In this document: piece after piece, positions 11,601-23,294 of the stretch
How positions within the stretch are numbered: the first letter of the stretch is position 1
How the letters are laid out: each line of letters begins with the position of its first letter
Assembly (NCBI RefSeq): GCF_000801105.2
Contig: NC_079512.1
Location: 36,473,848 to 36,537,847 of the forward strand
From: Raphanus sativus
Lineage: Eukaryota; Streptophyta; Magnoliopsida; Brassicales; Brassicaceae
Length of the DNA: 64,000 nucleotides
Direction of reading: 5' to 3'
The notes under the pieces: generated by a model
Seen by the model: only the letters and a program-made list of their open reading frames with translations
Told to the model about the DNA's origin: nothing
The model's database searches: none
Translations under genes and position numbers: made by a program

Positions 11601-12116
11601 TGCTGGTAAAAGACGGGGACATTGTTGGAGTCCGGTGTTATCCTACTGCAAGGAAAAAAGGTGCATTGGCCATGTGTTGGTGGAGAGGCGATGACTTTCA
11701 TGACAATTATTCAGCTGGAAGGTTTCACATAAGACTCTAAGAACTCCTTATCAATCCAACACTGATATTAGGAGTGATCCAATTTTCACTGTGTTACATA
11801 GGAAGTTCATGTGGTGTATGAGCTAATCTTAAATACACAGGTTAGTTGCTAATCAACTATTTTCATTCCTTATATATTTTTATCCTATAGAATTTCACAA
11901 AGTTACTCATATCCAAAATTCCCACTATTAGAATATGAAACTGACGTGTGTATCTTTTACAACGAACGTCCAACAGAAAAAGAGATAAACTTTTTTTAAG
12001 AAAACAACTTAAAAAATAATGATTCTCATAAATTATAGAAAAGTTCATTTAAGCTAAAAATATTAAAAAAACAAAAAATAAAACAAATTCCCGCGCGGAG
12101 CGCGGGCTTCCCCTAG
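8641..12116 (+). mobile_element. probable Helitron with RPA1-like remnants
   Basis: The right end is diagnostic: a 7 bp GC hairpin (CCCGCGC-GGA-GCGCGGG), six bases, then CTAG at 12113-12116 followed by T. The proposed left end is TCTATATATATATAAAG at 8641, preceded by A, giving the A/T host dinucleotide Helitrons use. Inside are decayed exons of a replication protein A-like gene (9864-10430), a cargo typical of plant Helitrons. An unidentified 70-codon frame lies at 11528-11740. No RepHel helicase is seen, so it would be non-autonomous. The right end is firm; the left end is inferred. Confidence 0.6.
9864..10430 (+). pseudogene. RPA1-like (OB-fold, Zn-ribbon) gene remnant
   Basis: Three exon-like pieces recall RPA1-like proteins carried by crucifer Helitrons. 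The first, 9864-9944, starts after TTTGCAG, contains LYFDKETNAEENYFYK and ends at a GTAAGT donor. The second, from 10043 after TTACAG, contains TGNTSSASLLRGYSKVEPVT. The third, 10225-10430, contains KGWCYVSC-IC-KLQ-TVSSFT and then, in a shifted frame, CSNTNAVGVLWY, the zinc-ribbon OB-fold region. The frameshift, stops and missing cysteine partners show it is non-functional. RPA binds single-stranded DNA; here it is only evidence of Helitron ancestry. Confidence 0.7.
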
Positions 12117-12178
12117 TTATTTAATAAAGTTAGGGTTCCAGTCAAAATATATCTATAAATTCAGATAACTTGCAAAAA

Positions 12179-12225
<47 letters not shown>

Positions 12226-12906
12226 TTCATTTGTCCTAGGGCTACAGATTCATATTCTATTTTTTTCATGCAAACTACAATAAAATATAATAGTATTTCA
12301 TTATAACAATATAAATTAGCTATTTAAAATAAAATAATGCATATTAAAACATTAAGCAATATATTCCTTAGAATATCATTTTAAGTTTGCTTCAATCAGA
12401 ATATTTATTATAATATAATACATAACTTTTTAAAGATATATTATAAGAATTATGCTCTAATCTTATTTTTTAGTTATTTGACTATTTATGCATGTACTAA
12501 GAATATAATAAGTGTTTTATTTATAGTAGATGAAATTAACATAATGACAAATATAGATGAAACTTAGTTCATTTGTATTATTTGTTTGAGAATTATGAAA
12601 ATCTCAAAGTTTTGATCAATACACTCACATCCATATATATTTTTCTTTGAAAATGACTGAAAAACAATAATTAAATTAAGAACTCATAATATATAGTATG
12701 CACATATAATAAAATTTCCATTAATTAAAACTTCTTATAAATTAAAGGCTGTATATTAGATACATATCTTATAACAAATATGATTTTAAAGATTGGGTTG
12801 AACAAAATATTTAGTATTCTATCCCAATTTTTATTTTTGCTTATTTAAATAAAATTTTAAACAATGGTATAATATTATCAGAAAATCAATTTGTGAAAAT
12901 TTTAGA
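12117..12906. other. AT-rich intergenic DNA with (AT)n
   Basis: No gene seen. A long (AT)n microsatellite occupies about 12182-12222. Homology with block B starts at its right edge, where the partner sequence is lost in the assembly gap. Confidence 0.6.
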
Positions 12907-13209
12907 ATATAAAAATATAATGTATTTCATATTTGAGAATTGATTTTGTTGATTGAAGATTTATAAATTTATCAATTTTGCCAAGAATTACTACTAGTAG
13001 TTGCAATACGATTAGATTTCACATTATAGTAAAACAAAAACAGCACAAAACACATAACGACGACTTCATCAGTACTTTTAACTACCACAAATCCGTCGAC
13101 AAAGAAAAAGAAACTACCATACCACAAATCCTAAACACTTATAAATAATAAGTTATGACCATGACTCTTTACAACTTTGTTCTCCTGAACGTTTTGAGAT
13201 TTAGACCCT

Positions 13210-16033
13210 TCAAGATATGGAATGTCTCCGGTCCCGGGAAGACGAGCTCGACGACTTCCCAGGCGGACTCTGCGAGCTACCAGAAGAAACCTCAGAGCTC
13301 TTGTTACTTTCCCCTTTCCCAGGCCATATCTTCTCAAAGATCCTCCTCGACCTAGACGGCATCAGTTGCGGTCCACCGGCACCACCACCACTCCTCGTGC
13401 TCTTGCTTCCTCTGCTTTTCTTGCTCAGCCCCACCTTCTTCGTCTCCTCTTCGACAACCACTATACTCTCCTCCGCTTTCTTCACAGGAGGGATAGGCGA
13501 GTGCGAGGAAGCTGCAACAGAACCTACGGGGCTGTGGTTAGCTCTGAGCTGCTCAAAGTATAGAACTTGCACCACCACTCGTAACGGAAGCCTCTCGTTC
13601 TGCGCTGCGTGTGCTGATGCTTCGCTCGTCAGCTTCCTCACATCCATTAACCCGCAAAGCCTCTTCTTTTCAGATTTCGTTAGCTCAGGATGTTCCTACA
13701 AAACAAACAAATTTTCAGAATTTTTTTTTTTTCAGACGTAATCTCACGGGCCCCAACATATTGTGGTTTTGGGCCTGGGGTGATTACGGGCTTGGGCCAT
13801 GCCATAAAAGGCTTACATACCTTCAAGAAAGTATCAATAGCTTTGTAGAGACCATCGTTAATAGGTCTAGCTGCTTCCGGGATCATCTCAGACAACTCAA
13901 CAAAGCTAGAGAGCGTTAGGTCACGGTTACTTGCTAGATACGCATCGATCAATCTCCCTACGCTCAACAAAACACCGTTCCCTAACACAAACTCCTTGTA
14001 TCTATCATCTTCCGAGACACCTTTCTCATCCCCCACGAACCGATCAACAATCCGATGAACCAACTCCACTTCATGTATCAACAGGTCTTTAACCGAGGCC
14101 TCGTGTAGCTTCAAGCTCACGTTTTCAACCAAATCTTCTATCACCGTCTCATCAGCTCCAACCAAGAACGAGACCTTAAGTAGCTTCAGCAAGAAGCTGC
14201 AAGTAGAGTAGCTCATCGCTCTGTTAACCCTCGGCAGCAATGAAACAACCGTCTCGACGAGATGTTTGTTTGAAGAAGCTTCTGAAACTGACTCTATAGA
14301 TTCTGGTAACCACCTCGCAACATAGTACCTAAGAGCTTCACTAATCACACCACTGTTCATCCTTCCGCTTGACTTCACAGCGCTCATCACATTCTTGAAC
14401 ATATCAATCTCAAGCTCGCACACATCTTCCACCCACCAGTCTTTCGGAACCACGTTCTCGCGGTGATACTCGACTATCTTGTCCTGTCCAGATAGCTTCC
14501 TGTTGTGCGTGTAAGACCAAGTGATCGTCTCCGGGTTCGCCAGAATCTTGGTTGAGACAGAGTCGATGCATCTAGCAACGAGCTTCAGATCTTCAGACCA
14601 TGGAAGAAGAGACTTAGTCGTCTGAAGCATGATGATGGAGTCTTTCCAGCTTCTGAATATCCCCGAGTTGAGGAACACCTCGATCTTATATATGAGGTTA
14701 CCGCGGTCAGCGTCTTCGGTCATTTCGAGATACTCAGCTGCGCATCTCACAGAGGTTATGTTGCAAGCGTTGAGCGTAACCGTCATCCCGTAGCAGAACT
14801 TTGCACATATCTCGAACGCTTTGTGTCCTCCAGGGATGTCCGAGATAGTGATATCGTTGATGTTTTCCTCGCTTGCCTGAGAGACAAGTCTCTGCATCCT
14901 ATTGCTCTTAGATAGCAGCGGGAACTGAAAAACGTAACATTGCAGCATACTTCATTACTATTATATAATTTAAGAATCAGTAAGCAATTACTTATGTTGT
15001 AAGCATTACAAAATTGTACCTTATGAAGGTAAAATGTAAACTCTCCGACATTGATAGTAACATCGCTGTCTAGATCCGAAACTGCGTACCTGTGGAGAGA
15101 GACCAAGAACATAATCAGTTATGAACTCTACAGAATGATTGTTCAAAAGCAACATTACAGATGTTATGTCACGTTCAAAACCATAAGCAAAGGCAGGTTT
15201 ATCAACTTTTTTAAGTATCAACAAACTAACAAAGGTCCGAATCTTGTGGAACAACACAAAAGAAGCGACATTCTTTAGACTACTTTAGAATATACAGTTG
15301 TCAAGGCATGGAAAAGATGTACTAGCTTATATATACAGAAAGAAAGCATAGGTAAACAAAAGAAAAGAGAGAATCTTCACTTTCTGAATTTGTAGAAAAC
15401 TCATAATCACCACCATTCCATTTTATGTTCTTACAAATAAGTAGGACCACAAAACAACACATAAACAAAGACAGGTCATATAATGGACCACTCCTGATAC
15501 TCGTATACACCCTTTTTTTTAACAACACTCATATACACCATTTGTGTTACTTTTTCTGTAGTATTTCCTGCAAATTATGATGACTGAAACCAATCAAAAT
15601 GATGATGATGATAAAACTAATCCTTATGTTCTCATCTCTAAAATCGAAACCAGAGAAGGTTTTACTGTTCATCCGCGGAGAAAAAAGGTACCAGTTTTTA
15701 TATAATTCTTCTGGTGAAAACAACAGAAGCTAAGAGAGTTTGGACCGGGACATATGTTTGGGACATATGTTTCAATAAACCAGAAACCCTTCAAGAGCCA
15801 GACAAATTTTAAAAGAAAAAAAAACATGTGGAAAAATATGAATAGAAAAGAGAAGAGAACAGAACAGAACAAAAATTCAGACATAAGCATAGAGAACAAA
15901 CAGTAAGGCTTCTATTTGACACTATCGATTTAAAAATAGAAGCCGGCAAAAAATATTAAAAATTAACTTACTTGTGGAATTTGTCATCAGATTCAAATGT
16001 ATCAGGCTTAGACCCTAGTTTCATGAACTTCAT
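13210..16033 (-). CDS. NPY1: BTB/NPH3 protein NPY1-like, copy A
   Basis: Four exons on the minus strand: 16033-15972, 15089-15020, 14924-13821 and 13695-13210 (62+70+1104+486 nt, 573 aa). All introns have GT/AG ends. Exons 1-3 give the N-terminal BTB/POZ domain ([20 protein letters not shown], then [20 protein letters not shown], residues about 28-130). The NPH3 domain starts at [16 protein letters not shown] (about 205) and runs to about 470. A Ser/Arg-rich tail ends [13 protein letters not shown]. Arabidopsis NPY1/MAB4/ENP is about 571 aa and acts with PINOID and PIN auxin carriers at the plasma membrane in organ initiation; BTB proteins serve as CUL3 adaptors. The ORF is intact. The neighbours At4g31830-like, ENODL15 and PGR3 support NPY1 over its paralogues NPY2-5. 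Confidence 0.92.
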
Positions 16034-16529
16034 CTTCCTTTGTATCCTTTTACCACACCTTTTTGTTTGACTCTAAAGCCGCTCACTCTCTCACCAGTCA
16101 GATCAAAACCAGAACCAAGAGTAAGAAGAAGATGAGCAAAATATAGAAAGAGAGAAGGGCAAATGCTATAGCTTTCTTTTTAACTTGAGCTTTGCTGGAA
16201 GAGGGAGAGACAGTAAATGGAAATGAATGTAAGAAGAGAGACAGGAGAAACCAAACCCATGTTTTGCCTCACTATCTTTCTGCAAGAAAACCCAACTCTT
16301 CCTCGGGCTACGGGACTTTTATGTTCTTTCTCCTTTTCTCAACTAACCATTTACAAACGCATTTATTGTCTCTCTGTGGTCACAGAGAAAAACCATAAAG
16401 TTTCAAAAAAAAATATTTTTTTATTTTATTTTTTTCCTCTCTGTCAGCTTTCCGGGAAAATAAAAGTTTCATAAAGAAAATCCCATCGTCATAATCACAC
16501 ACAGAGAAAAGCAACGAAATAAATGGCGT

Positions 16530-16534
<5 letters not shown>

Positions 16535-16584
<50 letters not shown>
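16535..16584. repeat. (AG)25 microsatellite upstream of NPY1-A
   Basis: An uninterrupted AG run (CT in gene sense) about 500 bp upstream of the NPY1-A start codon, in the probable 5' leader or promoter. The block B counterpart (37277-37300) has 12 units. Confidence 0.92.
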
Positions 16585-16588
<4 letters not shown>

Positions 16589-19424
16589 TTTTGTGTAGAG
16601 AGAGAGAGGGAGTTAATAATAAGGAGGAAGAGGAGAGAGAGATTAAGTCAGTCGCCGCCAATGCTTTTAAAGCAGAGATGATCCGCTGGAGATCTTCTCG
16701 TTCTCTTCTTCTATTCTTCTTGGCTCAAATCTCAATGAAAGTTTTCTTTATTTTCTTTTCTTCTGATTTTTGTCTTCCTACGCGTTGAGCTCGGGAAGGG
16801 AAGAGGAATGATGATGATTTATTTTCGTTCTGACGCAGTTGTCTCTCTTACAATCCTACTCTCTGTTAAAAGTATTTTTTTTTAGATTTAAAAAGGCAAT
16901 AAAAAGAGAGTGGGAATCTAGCTGCAAATATTCTACATTAGCCAGCTAAGTTGTTTTTTGAATGTTTGATTAACAACTGGTTTATAGGGGTATATATCAT
17001 CATTTATCTCATTTTTTAATCACTTCAATTTGTTCATTTCTCACGTCTTTTATGTTTATTCGCATTTAGACAACGGAAAAAGGTTTAGTGTGATTTTTCT
17101 TTTGAAAAGGGAGAGTAAACATCAATTGATAGAAATGTGCTTTTTGAAGGACATTTTGACTGTCTGTCTCACATAAACTGAATCAGACACAACGGTGCTG
17201 AGATCGTATCTCAAAACATTGACTGTCTGTCCCAAGCTTCTTCTCTGCGCATTAGAAGGAGACCGTGTTCTCGTCTATGTGTCAATCGTGAGCTTAGACC
17301 CTTTCGACGATAGATCAAATCTTTCACTTATGCCATCCTTTTCATAAGTACTATACTACTATAGAGTCCGTCCAAACGGAACCCGCTTGCCTTGAGAGTG
17401 ACACTTTTGACTTTTTGCATTACGTTATATTCTAGATGCTCACGAAGTTAGTCAGACTTGCATTTCCTAACACTATTGACTTTCCATGCAAAACAATTAA
17501 ATTAAGCTAACCTGATTAGTACACAAATGTTTTCTTCATAACTATGACCGACTCCTTCTAGATCTGAAACTACAATAGACCATCTTCTCAAAAGTCAATA
17601 ACTGTAACCAAATATAAAAATCACTAAGAGGAATCACACACACTCATATAAAAATTTAACTCGGCTTGACACAGAATAAAATAAATAGTAGTCTTACATA
17701 ACAACTCATGCACTAAGCCACTCACCAAGTGCAGGCAAAAACCTGATCCAACCAACTCCGATAATTTAATTTTCTCAATGTATTGAATATGGAGATAACT
17801 TTTTCAACATTAAAACAAGAAACAAAACTTATAAACTCAGCTGTGTAAGTTAAGCTTAAAATTAAATTTACACGATATTTTTAAATTGTTCAGATGACTG
17901 ACAATTATTTTAATTTTCTAGAAAGTAAATATACTGCTTTGATAGGGTAATTTCCTCTGAAAGGAAGCTTCATTTACATTTTCGCATCGTGTAAAGTTTC
18001 TCCTTTTTATCGTCACCATATATTTTTCTATTGATACTTTTCATACCCATGGGTATATCGTGTCTCATAAATAAAGCTCAAAAACGAATAATCTAACTTA
18101 GTGTTCACAACTAGCTACTGCATTGTCGGACATAATAATGTAAAGATTGTTACAAATTCATATGATCACGGGGTTTTCCATGTACATAATCCTTTTTTGG
18201 TTTTTGCAAATTGACAAATCAGGAATCATGTATGTGAAATTGTTTTTTTCTGCTTAATGTGGTCTATTACTCGACAGTTTTCTCAAGACGTACGATTACA
18301 ATAATGGCATAGTTAAGATCTAAAATGGACCCGGTTTGGTTTAAATGTATTAATGTAATTTGGTGGGGTCTGCATGTCAATTTTCTTTACGTGCCGTAGC
18401 TGTGTTCCACGTGATCAATAGCTCGATTATATATGAACGTAAAACACGTATCGTAAGAGTCGTAACGTAGTTATGGAGATGTATGTATATGGTCCCAAAG
18501 CTAAGTCGACTACGTAGTAAATGAAGGTTGACACGCAGCGCCTGTTCGATCTAGATAGTGGCTTGATTATGTCAATATGTTGATTTGTCTGCGTCTTCAC
18601 TATAGGGATAAACACGTATATTTGACTTAGTTATCCGTTTCTTTGATGCCGGTCATATAACTCTTTATATGCTCTTCAAAGCTCAAACAGAAAAAAAAAC
18701 TCATTATATAATATGCTCCGTTATCTCCGTTCCGTTCAGTGTTCAAAGTCTCTGAGTTGGATAATGTATAAGAGAATAAATATTTACTTCCGAGCACAAA
18801 CACCAACTAATGAACAGTTTGTTTTTTCACTATCCGTCATGTTCTTTTTTTTTTGCTAAATGACTATTCGTCAATCGTCATGTTACCTTTTGTTATTTCG
18901 AAATATCCGACTTCAGAAAAATATGCTTCAGAAGACTTCAAATTATAGTCTCAGCCTCAAAGACTCGAGTCTTGGAACTTATTTATCCTAAATACATTAA
19001 TTTTTTTTTGTTTCTTAATATTAATCATGTTACTTTACACTTCCTGCTAGTTTTCAATTAAAAGTTAAATTTACGTATATGGACAAATTTTCTAACCTAA
19101 AACATAGACGAAAACTATAACCACTTAGTTGGAAATTTTGAGTAGGACTTTTTCGCTTTGGTCATCTTGACCCCTTTAAACTTGAGCTCCAAGTACGCAA
19201 CCACCGTAGAGCATAAGTATATACGTTAGTGCTCACTGCTCATAATACGTACGGAACTTTTTTCCCACAAGGCCATAGCCAATTACGACGATTGCTGATC
19301 AAACTGTATTTTTACCAAAAAGTTCCGGAACTTCGACGACCCCTATCTTCGAATATAGAACCACTTAATTGTTTCTCTCACACGAAGAAATTCATGTTTA
19401 GAAAATCCTTTAGCAAAAAAAAAG
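16585..19424. other. NPY1-A upstream non-coding DNA
   Basis: No gene seen. It is collinear with 37301-40860 of block B except for small indels, including several short segments present in only one copy. Short open frames (for example 18427-18615) are shared by both copies but look fortuitous. Confidence 0.6.
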
Positions 19425-19596
19425 AAATTCATGTTTTTTTTTTTGATTAAATTTTATATTGATTAATCAAAGAATTGATGGCCATTTACAAAGGGAATTA
19501 AGTGAATCTAAAACGAAAAAGACTCTAGGCTAGTGGTATTGCAACCCAAAAATAAAAACCCCCATCATCTTGTGTAAACTTCAAACCATCTTCTAA

Positions 19597-20657
19597 GACC
19601 ATCTTCAATGTATTTCCTTATTTTTTCTTCTATAATAGAAAACTCTATAATAGAGATGTGTTTTTTTCCAATGTATTTCTCTATTTCTTCCTCTAAAAAA
19701 GAATATTCTTAAAAGATTCTTTTATTATTTTACAACTAAGACTTTTTATTTATAAATGTTAAAAATTCACTCAATCATGTAATCTTTTTTAATTTTCATA
19801 AAATTGTAATATTATCTAAACTAAATTTTTTATTACAAAAACTATCATATATAATAAAATAAAATAAAGTAGACTTTACCTAACCATAGTACTATATTTT
19901 CACATAAATAATTTTTAATGCATTTCAAAGTGAGAAATAAATATTGATTAATATTTAGGTTGAACTTAAAGATTTTTATTAGTATGTTAAAGATATGTAA
20001 AAATTTTAATAGTTAAATTTTAATTTCAGTTTCAGTTAAATAAAACGTTAAATTTCATTTGTTAATTTTTTTCAATTTTGAATAAATTAATAGTATTTTT
20101 ATTTATGATTATTTATAATTGTGAAAATTTAAAAATTATTATGTAAACTAAAACTGGGTTATTATATGTAAAATAACTATATTTATCTATAAATATGTAT
20201 TTTAATTATAATCATAAAAAGTTAAAGGACCATTTTGCAAATAAAAAGTATGCCTCTATTATAGAGGAATGCTATTTTTCCCCCTAAGAACATCTCCAAT
20301 GTACACCTCTATACTTTCCTCTAAAATAGAGATCTCTATTATAGAGGTGGATTTGCTCCAATGTATACCTCTATAATAGAGTTTCTCTATTTTAGAGGAA
20401 AATATAGAGGAATTCTACTATATTTAAAGATGGAAATAACATATCTCTATATTTTCCTCTATAAATAGAGGAACTCTATTATAGAGGCATACATTGGACC
20501 AAATCCACCTCTATAATAGAGTTTTTTTATTTTAGAGAAAAATATAAAGATTAAAATAGAGGTGGGTTGGAGATGGTCTAAATATAGAGATGAAAATAGC
20601 AAATCTTTATTTTAGAGGAAAAAATAGAGATGGGTTGGAATAGATTTGGAGATGCTC
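19597..20657. mobile_element. PIF/Harbinger-type MITE nested in the LINE
   Basis: Ends GACCATCTTCAATG and TTGGAGATGCTC form imperfect terminal inverted repeats, flanked by TAA at 19594-19596 and 20658-20660. Joining the flanks restores LINE reading frame codons. The interior is AT-rich without a transposase and is interrupted by a second MITE. Confidence 0.7.
20288..20578. mobile_element. second MITE nested inside the first
   Basis: GAACATCTCCAATG at the left and GGAGATGGTC at the right form inverted ends with TAA duplications at 20285-20287 and 20579-20581. The interior is built of inverted CCTCTATAATAGAG-type motifs. Confidence 0.65.
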
Positions 20658-20660
20658 TAA

Positions 20661-20839
20661 GCAAACCTACTAGCTTGTGATTCCCAACATACTTTAGAGA
20701 CGAGATCCTATTGCGAATGGCTTTATTATAGAATATAGAGATAAATATAGCATAGGGTTGGAGATGCTCTAAGCAAACCTGCTAGCTTGTGATTCCCAAC
20801 ATACTTTAGAGACGAGATCCTATTGCGAATGGCTTTATC
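20661..20839. repeat. local direct duplication beside a MITE end
   Basis: The 67 bp from GCAAACCT to GGCTTTAT at 20661-20727 recurs at 20773-20839 with one obvious difference. The 45 bp between them end in another MITE-type terminus (GGTTGGAGATGCTC then TAA), so a MITE end and its flank occur twice in a row. Confidence 0.8.
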
Positions 20840-21255
20840 AATCTGCCCAATCAGAGTATGCGTAGATCGACATGGCCCTTGGTGCCGACGTGAATTGTGT
20901 TCCCTCCAAATGAGATACACTGAAGAGTGGAAGACCATTTTCAGAAGAACAATATCCAACTTAGGTCGATTCGGTCTCAGGAGAGAGGCAACCGTAATCG
21001 TCCAGTCAGGATTAGCAGAAGCTCCCAAAAGATTTGCTGTGAGAGTAGTCCAGATAGTGTAAGTGACAAGGCAAACAAAAAATAAATGGCCTCTACTTTC
21101 ATCCCTTTCTCCACAGAAAACACAGCCTTGCGTAAGTCCCCAGCTCTGCATATGTACTCCCGTAGATAGTCTATCTCGAATCGCCAACCATACAATGAAA
21201 GCTTGGCGAGGAACTCCTTGAAGAAATCAGACCAAGTGATGCCAGGAAACCTCAT
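20726..21255 (-). pseudogene. LINE ORF2 C-terminal zf-RVT fragment
   Basis: The minus-strand frame contains WLAIRDRLSTG-WG---GCVFCGERDESRGHLFFVC---IW, the zinc-binding zf-RVT region found near the end of plant L1-type ORF2 proteins (C-x2-C, then HLFF-C). It is followed by a helical C-terminus (IRNRISSLKYVGNHKLAGLL) that the nested MITE interrupts. The upstream part is shifted in frame. No endonuclease or reverse transcriptase domain is present. Confidence 0.85.
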
Positions 21256-21625
21256 GACCCCTGATTCTTATCTGATCCCAGGTTCTAGCAGAAGAGAACT
21301 GATCTTTATATATACCATCATCATGCTTCCACATAACCACATCCCTGCCCAAAGACTCATCTGGCGTCGAGCATTTTCAATTCTGTCATACGTATCCGGA
21401 AAAACTCTTCTACCTCGACTTCTCATTTGCTAAACTCCACTTTCACAAACATCAGCAACAAGTGCGTGACGAGGAACCCCAAGATAACGAGGCCCTAACT
21501 CTCATGTTTCATCAATCAGTCTTCCTGTTCCTAACCAGTCATCAGTCCAGAAATAATTTGATTCACCATTCTGTATTTCTGTTCGCAAGAAAGAAGCAGC
21601 CAGAGGTCGTAACTTAAGTAGTTTA

Positions 21626-22833
21626 TGTAAAGTAGAATAGAATAAATATATTATTGTGTTGTGATCAATATGAGAATATTAGATCCATATATATAGTGCT
21701 AACATTAACATAATGTTGATACTAGATAATGTTAACTTTCCTAAACACGTAATGGAAATATGCTAAGAATATATTGAGGTTGACTTGCTCTTCAAGTCTT
21801 TCCTTTTAGTCTTCAGGGTCTTCATGGGTTTCACGGGCTTTACAATCTTGGTCCGTAAGATACACATCTTCCGGCCCGACATATCTCTAATACTCCCCCG
21901 CACGACAAACGTGGGATGCAACACGCAAATCTGCAATCACAAAGCAGACCACGTATGTCGTGGACACTATGTCGAGGAAAACAAATCAGTAGATTCCTTC
22001 GGGAATAAACTTCAACTTAGACAAGGAGGGATGAAAACTTCAGTTCTTCTTTGGTCTTGACAATGGGAATACATCTCGTGGGCGCAACTGCAGCTCCAGA
22101 AACAATCGTCCTTAACTTGGACAGTCTATAAACCAGACTAAAAACTGACCTAAGAATTTAAGCGTTCAACTAGAACTCTTCCGTAATGGTTAAACTATAA
22201 CCGCCAATATTCCAAACTATGGAACAACAAACATCTTAAGAAATTCTAAGCCATAAAAAATCTTAGATAAAGAATAACCCAAGTGAAACCCACGTAAACC
22301 TTAATCCAACTAAAAGACGATAATTCTTGTGCACTCACAAAACTTAAACCAATAAAAAAGTCCCTTTGACTTAGATAACGTACCAAAACCCTAATAATAT
22401 TAAGAAGTAACAAATCACGTGGACTTAAAAAAACCAACTAAATGTGAATCAACATCGTCATCTGGATCATCTTCACCGTCTTCATCGTCAACACCACTGA
22501 CTACCATCAAAGCTTTAAAGCAGAAGTTTTAATTTCGATCCCAAAGAATCGTCTGCTCTGATACCATGTAAAGTAGAATATAATAAATATATTATTGTAT
22601 TGTGATCAATATGAGAATACAAGATCCATATATATAGTGCTAACATTAACATAATGTTGATACTAGATAATGTTAACTTTCCTAAACACGTAATGGAAAT
22701 ATGCTAAGAATATATTAAGGTTGACTTGCTCTTCAAGTCTTTCCTTTTAGTTTTCAGAGTCTTCATGGGTTTCACGGGCTTCACAATCTTGGTCCGTAAG
22801 ATACACATCTCCCGGCCCGACATATCTCTAATA
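21626..22833 (-). mobile_element. TRIM-like non-autonomous LTR element
   Basis: Two 267 bp direct repeats (21626-21892 and 22567-22833, about nine differences) flank only 674 bp. On the minus strand the primer-binding site TGGTATCAGAGC (22555-22566) abuts the 5' LTR, complementary to initiator-Met tRNA as in copia elements. A GTGCGGGGGAG polypurine tract abuts the 3' LTR. The 5 bp target duplication is GTTTA (21621-21625, 22834-22838). There is no coding capacity inside. In this orientation the LTR starts TA instead of TG and ends CA. It lies near the 5' end of the LINE. Confidence 0.88.
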
Positions 22834-22975
22834 GTTTACGCAAATTCATGTTTTTATGTGATCAATGTTAATGCCAGTTCTGAAAAATTGTCAAATAAAA
22901 AAATTTACGTTATTTTTTCTTCTGATTTGTCAATTTTTTTTATTTTAAGTGCTAATAATTATTTTTAGATCTTTA

Positions 22976-23233
22976 GGACATTCTCCAATTTCAATCCATT
23001 TTTACTCTAAAAAAGTAAAAAAAAAAGTATGGAGTAAAAGATATTTCCTTTATATTTCATTTCTCATCTCTTAGTAGAGTTTACTCTATAAATAAAATAA
23101 TATATTTTTTATTTGTTTATTACTATATTATAACATGAGAAATAAAATAGGATTAGAGTATTTTTACTATATATTTTATTTTATCCCATTTTAAAACAAA
23201 ATAAAGTCAGATGATTTTACAATGGAGGTGCCC
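22976..23233. mobile_element. MITE, copy A
   Basis: GGACATTCTCCAATTTC at the left and CAATGGAGGTGCCC at the right form imperfect inverted ends beside TTA and TTG. The same element is at 41088-41345, so it predates the duplication. Confidence 0.55.
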
Positions 23234-23294
23234 TTGGTTAATCGTGTAACTTATCAAGTTTTATAAGCATGGTTGATTTTTTTTTAATTATCAA

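Larger units (their letters stand above)
19434..22841 (-). mobile_element. LINE insertion with nested elements (block A only)
   Basis: A direct repeat AAATTCATG, extendable into the poly(T), occurs at 19425-19433 and 22842-22850 and brackets 3.4 kb that is missing from block B (empty site near 40860). On the minus strand the element ends in poly(A), after an AT-rich 3' UTR. It holds the C-terminal part of a LINE ORF2 (20726-21255) and is 5'-truncated, with no reverse transcriptase seen. A MITE pair and a small LTR element inserted into it later. Confidence 0.82.

Noticed and set aside
13217..13741. 174-codon plus-strand frame (and 113/115/121-codon frames) over NPY1 exon 4
   Set aside because: Antisense shadow of the real, conserved NPY1 exon; Ser/Arg-rich codons leave the opposite strand open. 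The frame also ends differently in the two copies.
16380..16661. 93-codon minus-strand frame with poly(SL)
   Set aside because: Product of the (AG)n tract; the longer tract in A and shorter in B change it without consequence.
17000..19200. Search for tRNA, rRNA or snoRNA genes in the NPY1 upstream regions
   Set aside because: No cloverleaf with both A and B boxes, and no rRNA-like sequence, was seen; only the SINE has degenerate box-like motifs.
20281..20580. CRISPR-like regularly repeated CCTCTATAATAGAG motifs
   Set aside because: They are inverted words of a MITE in plant DNA, with irregular spacing and no spacers.
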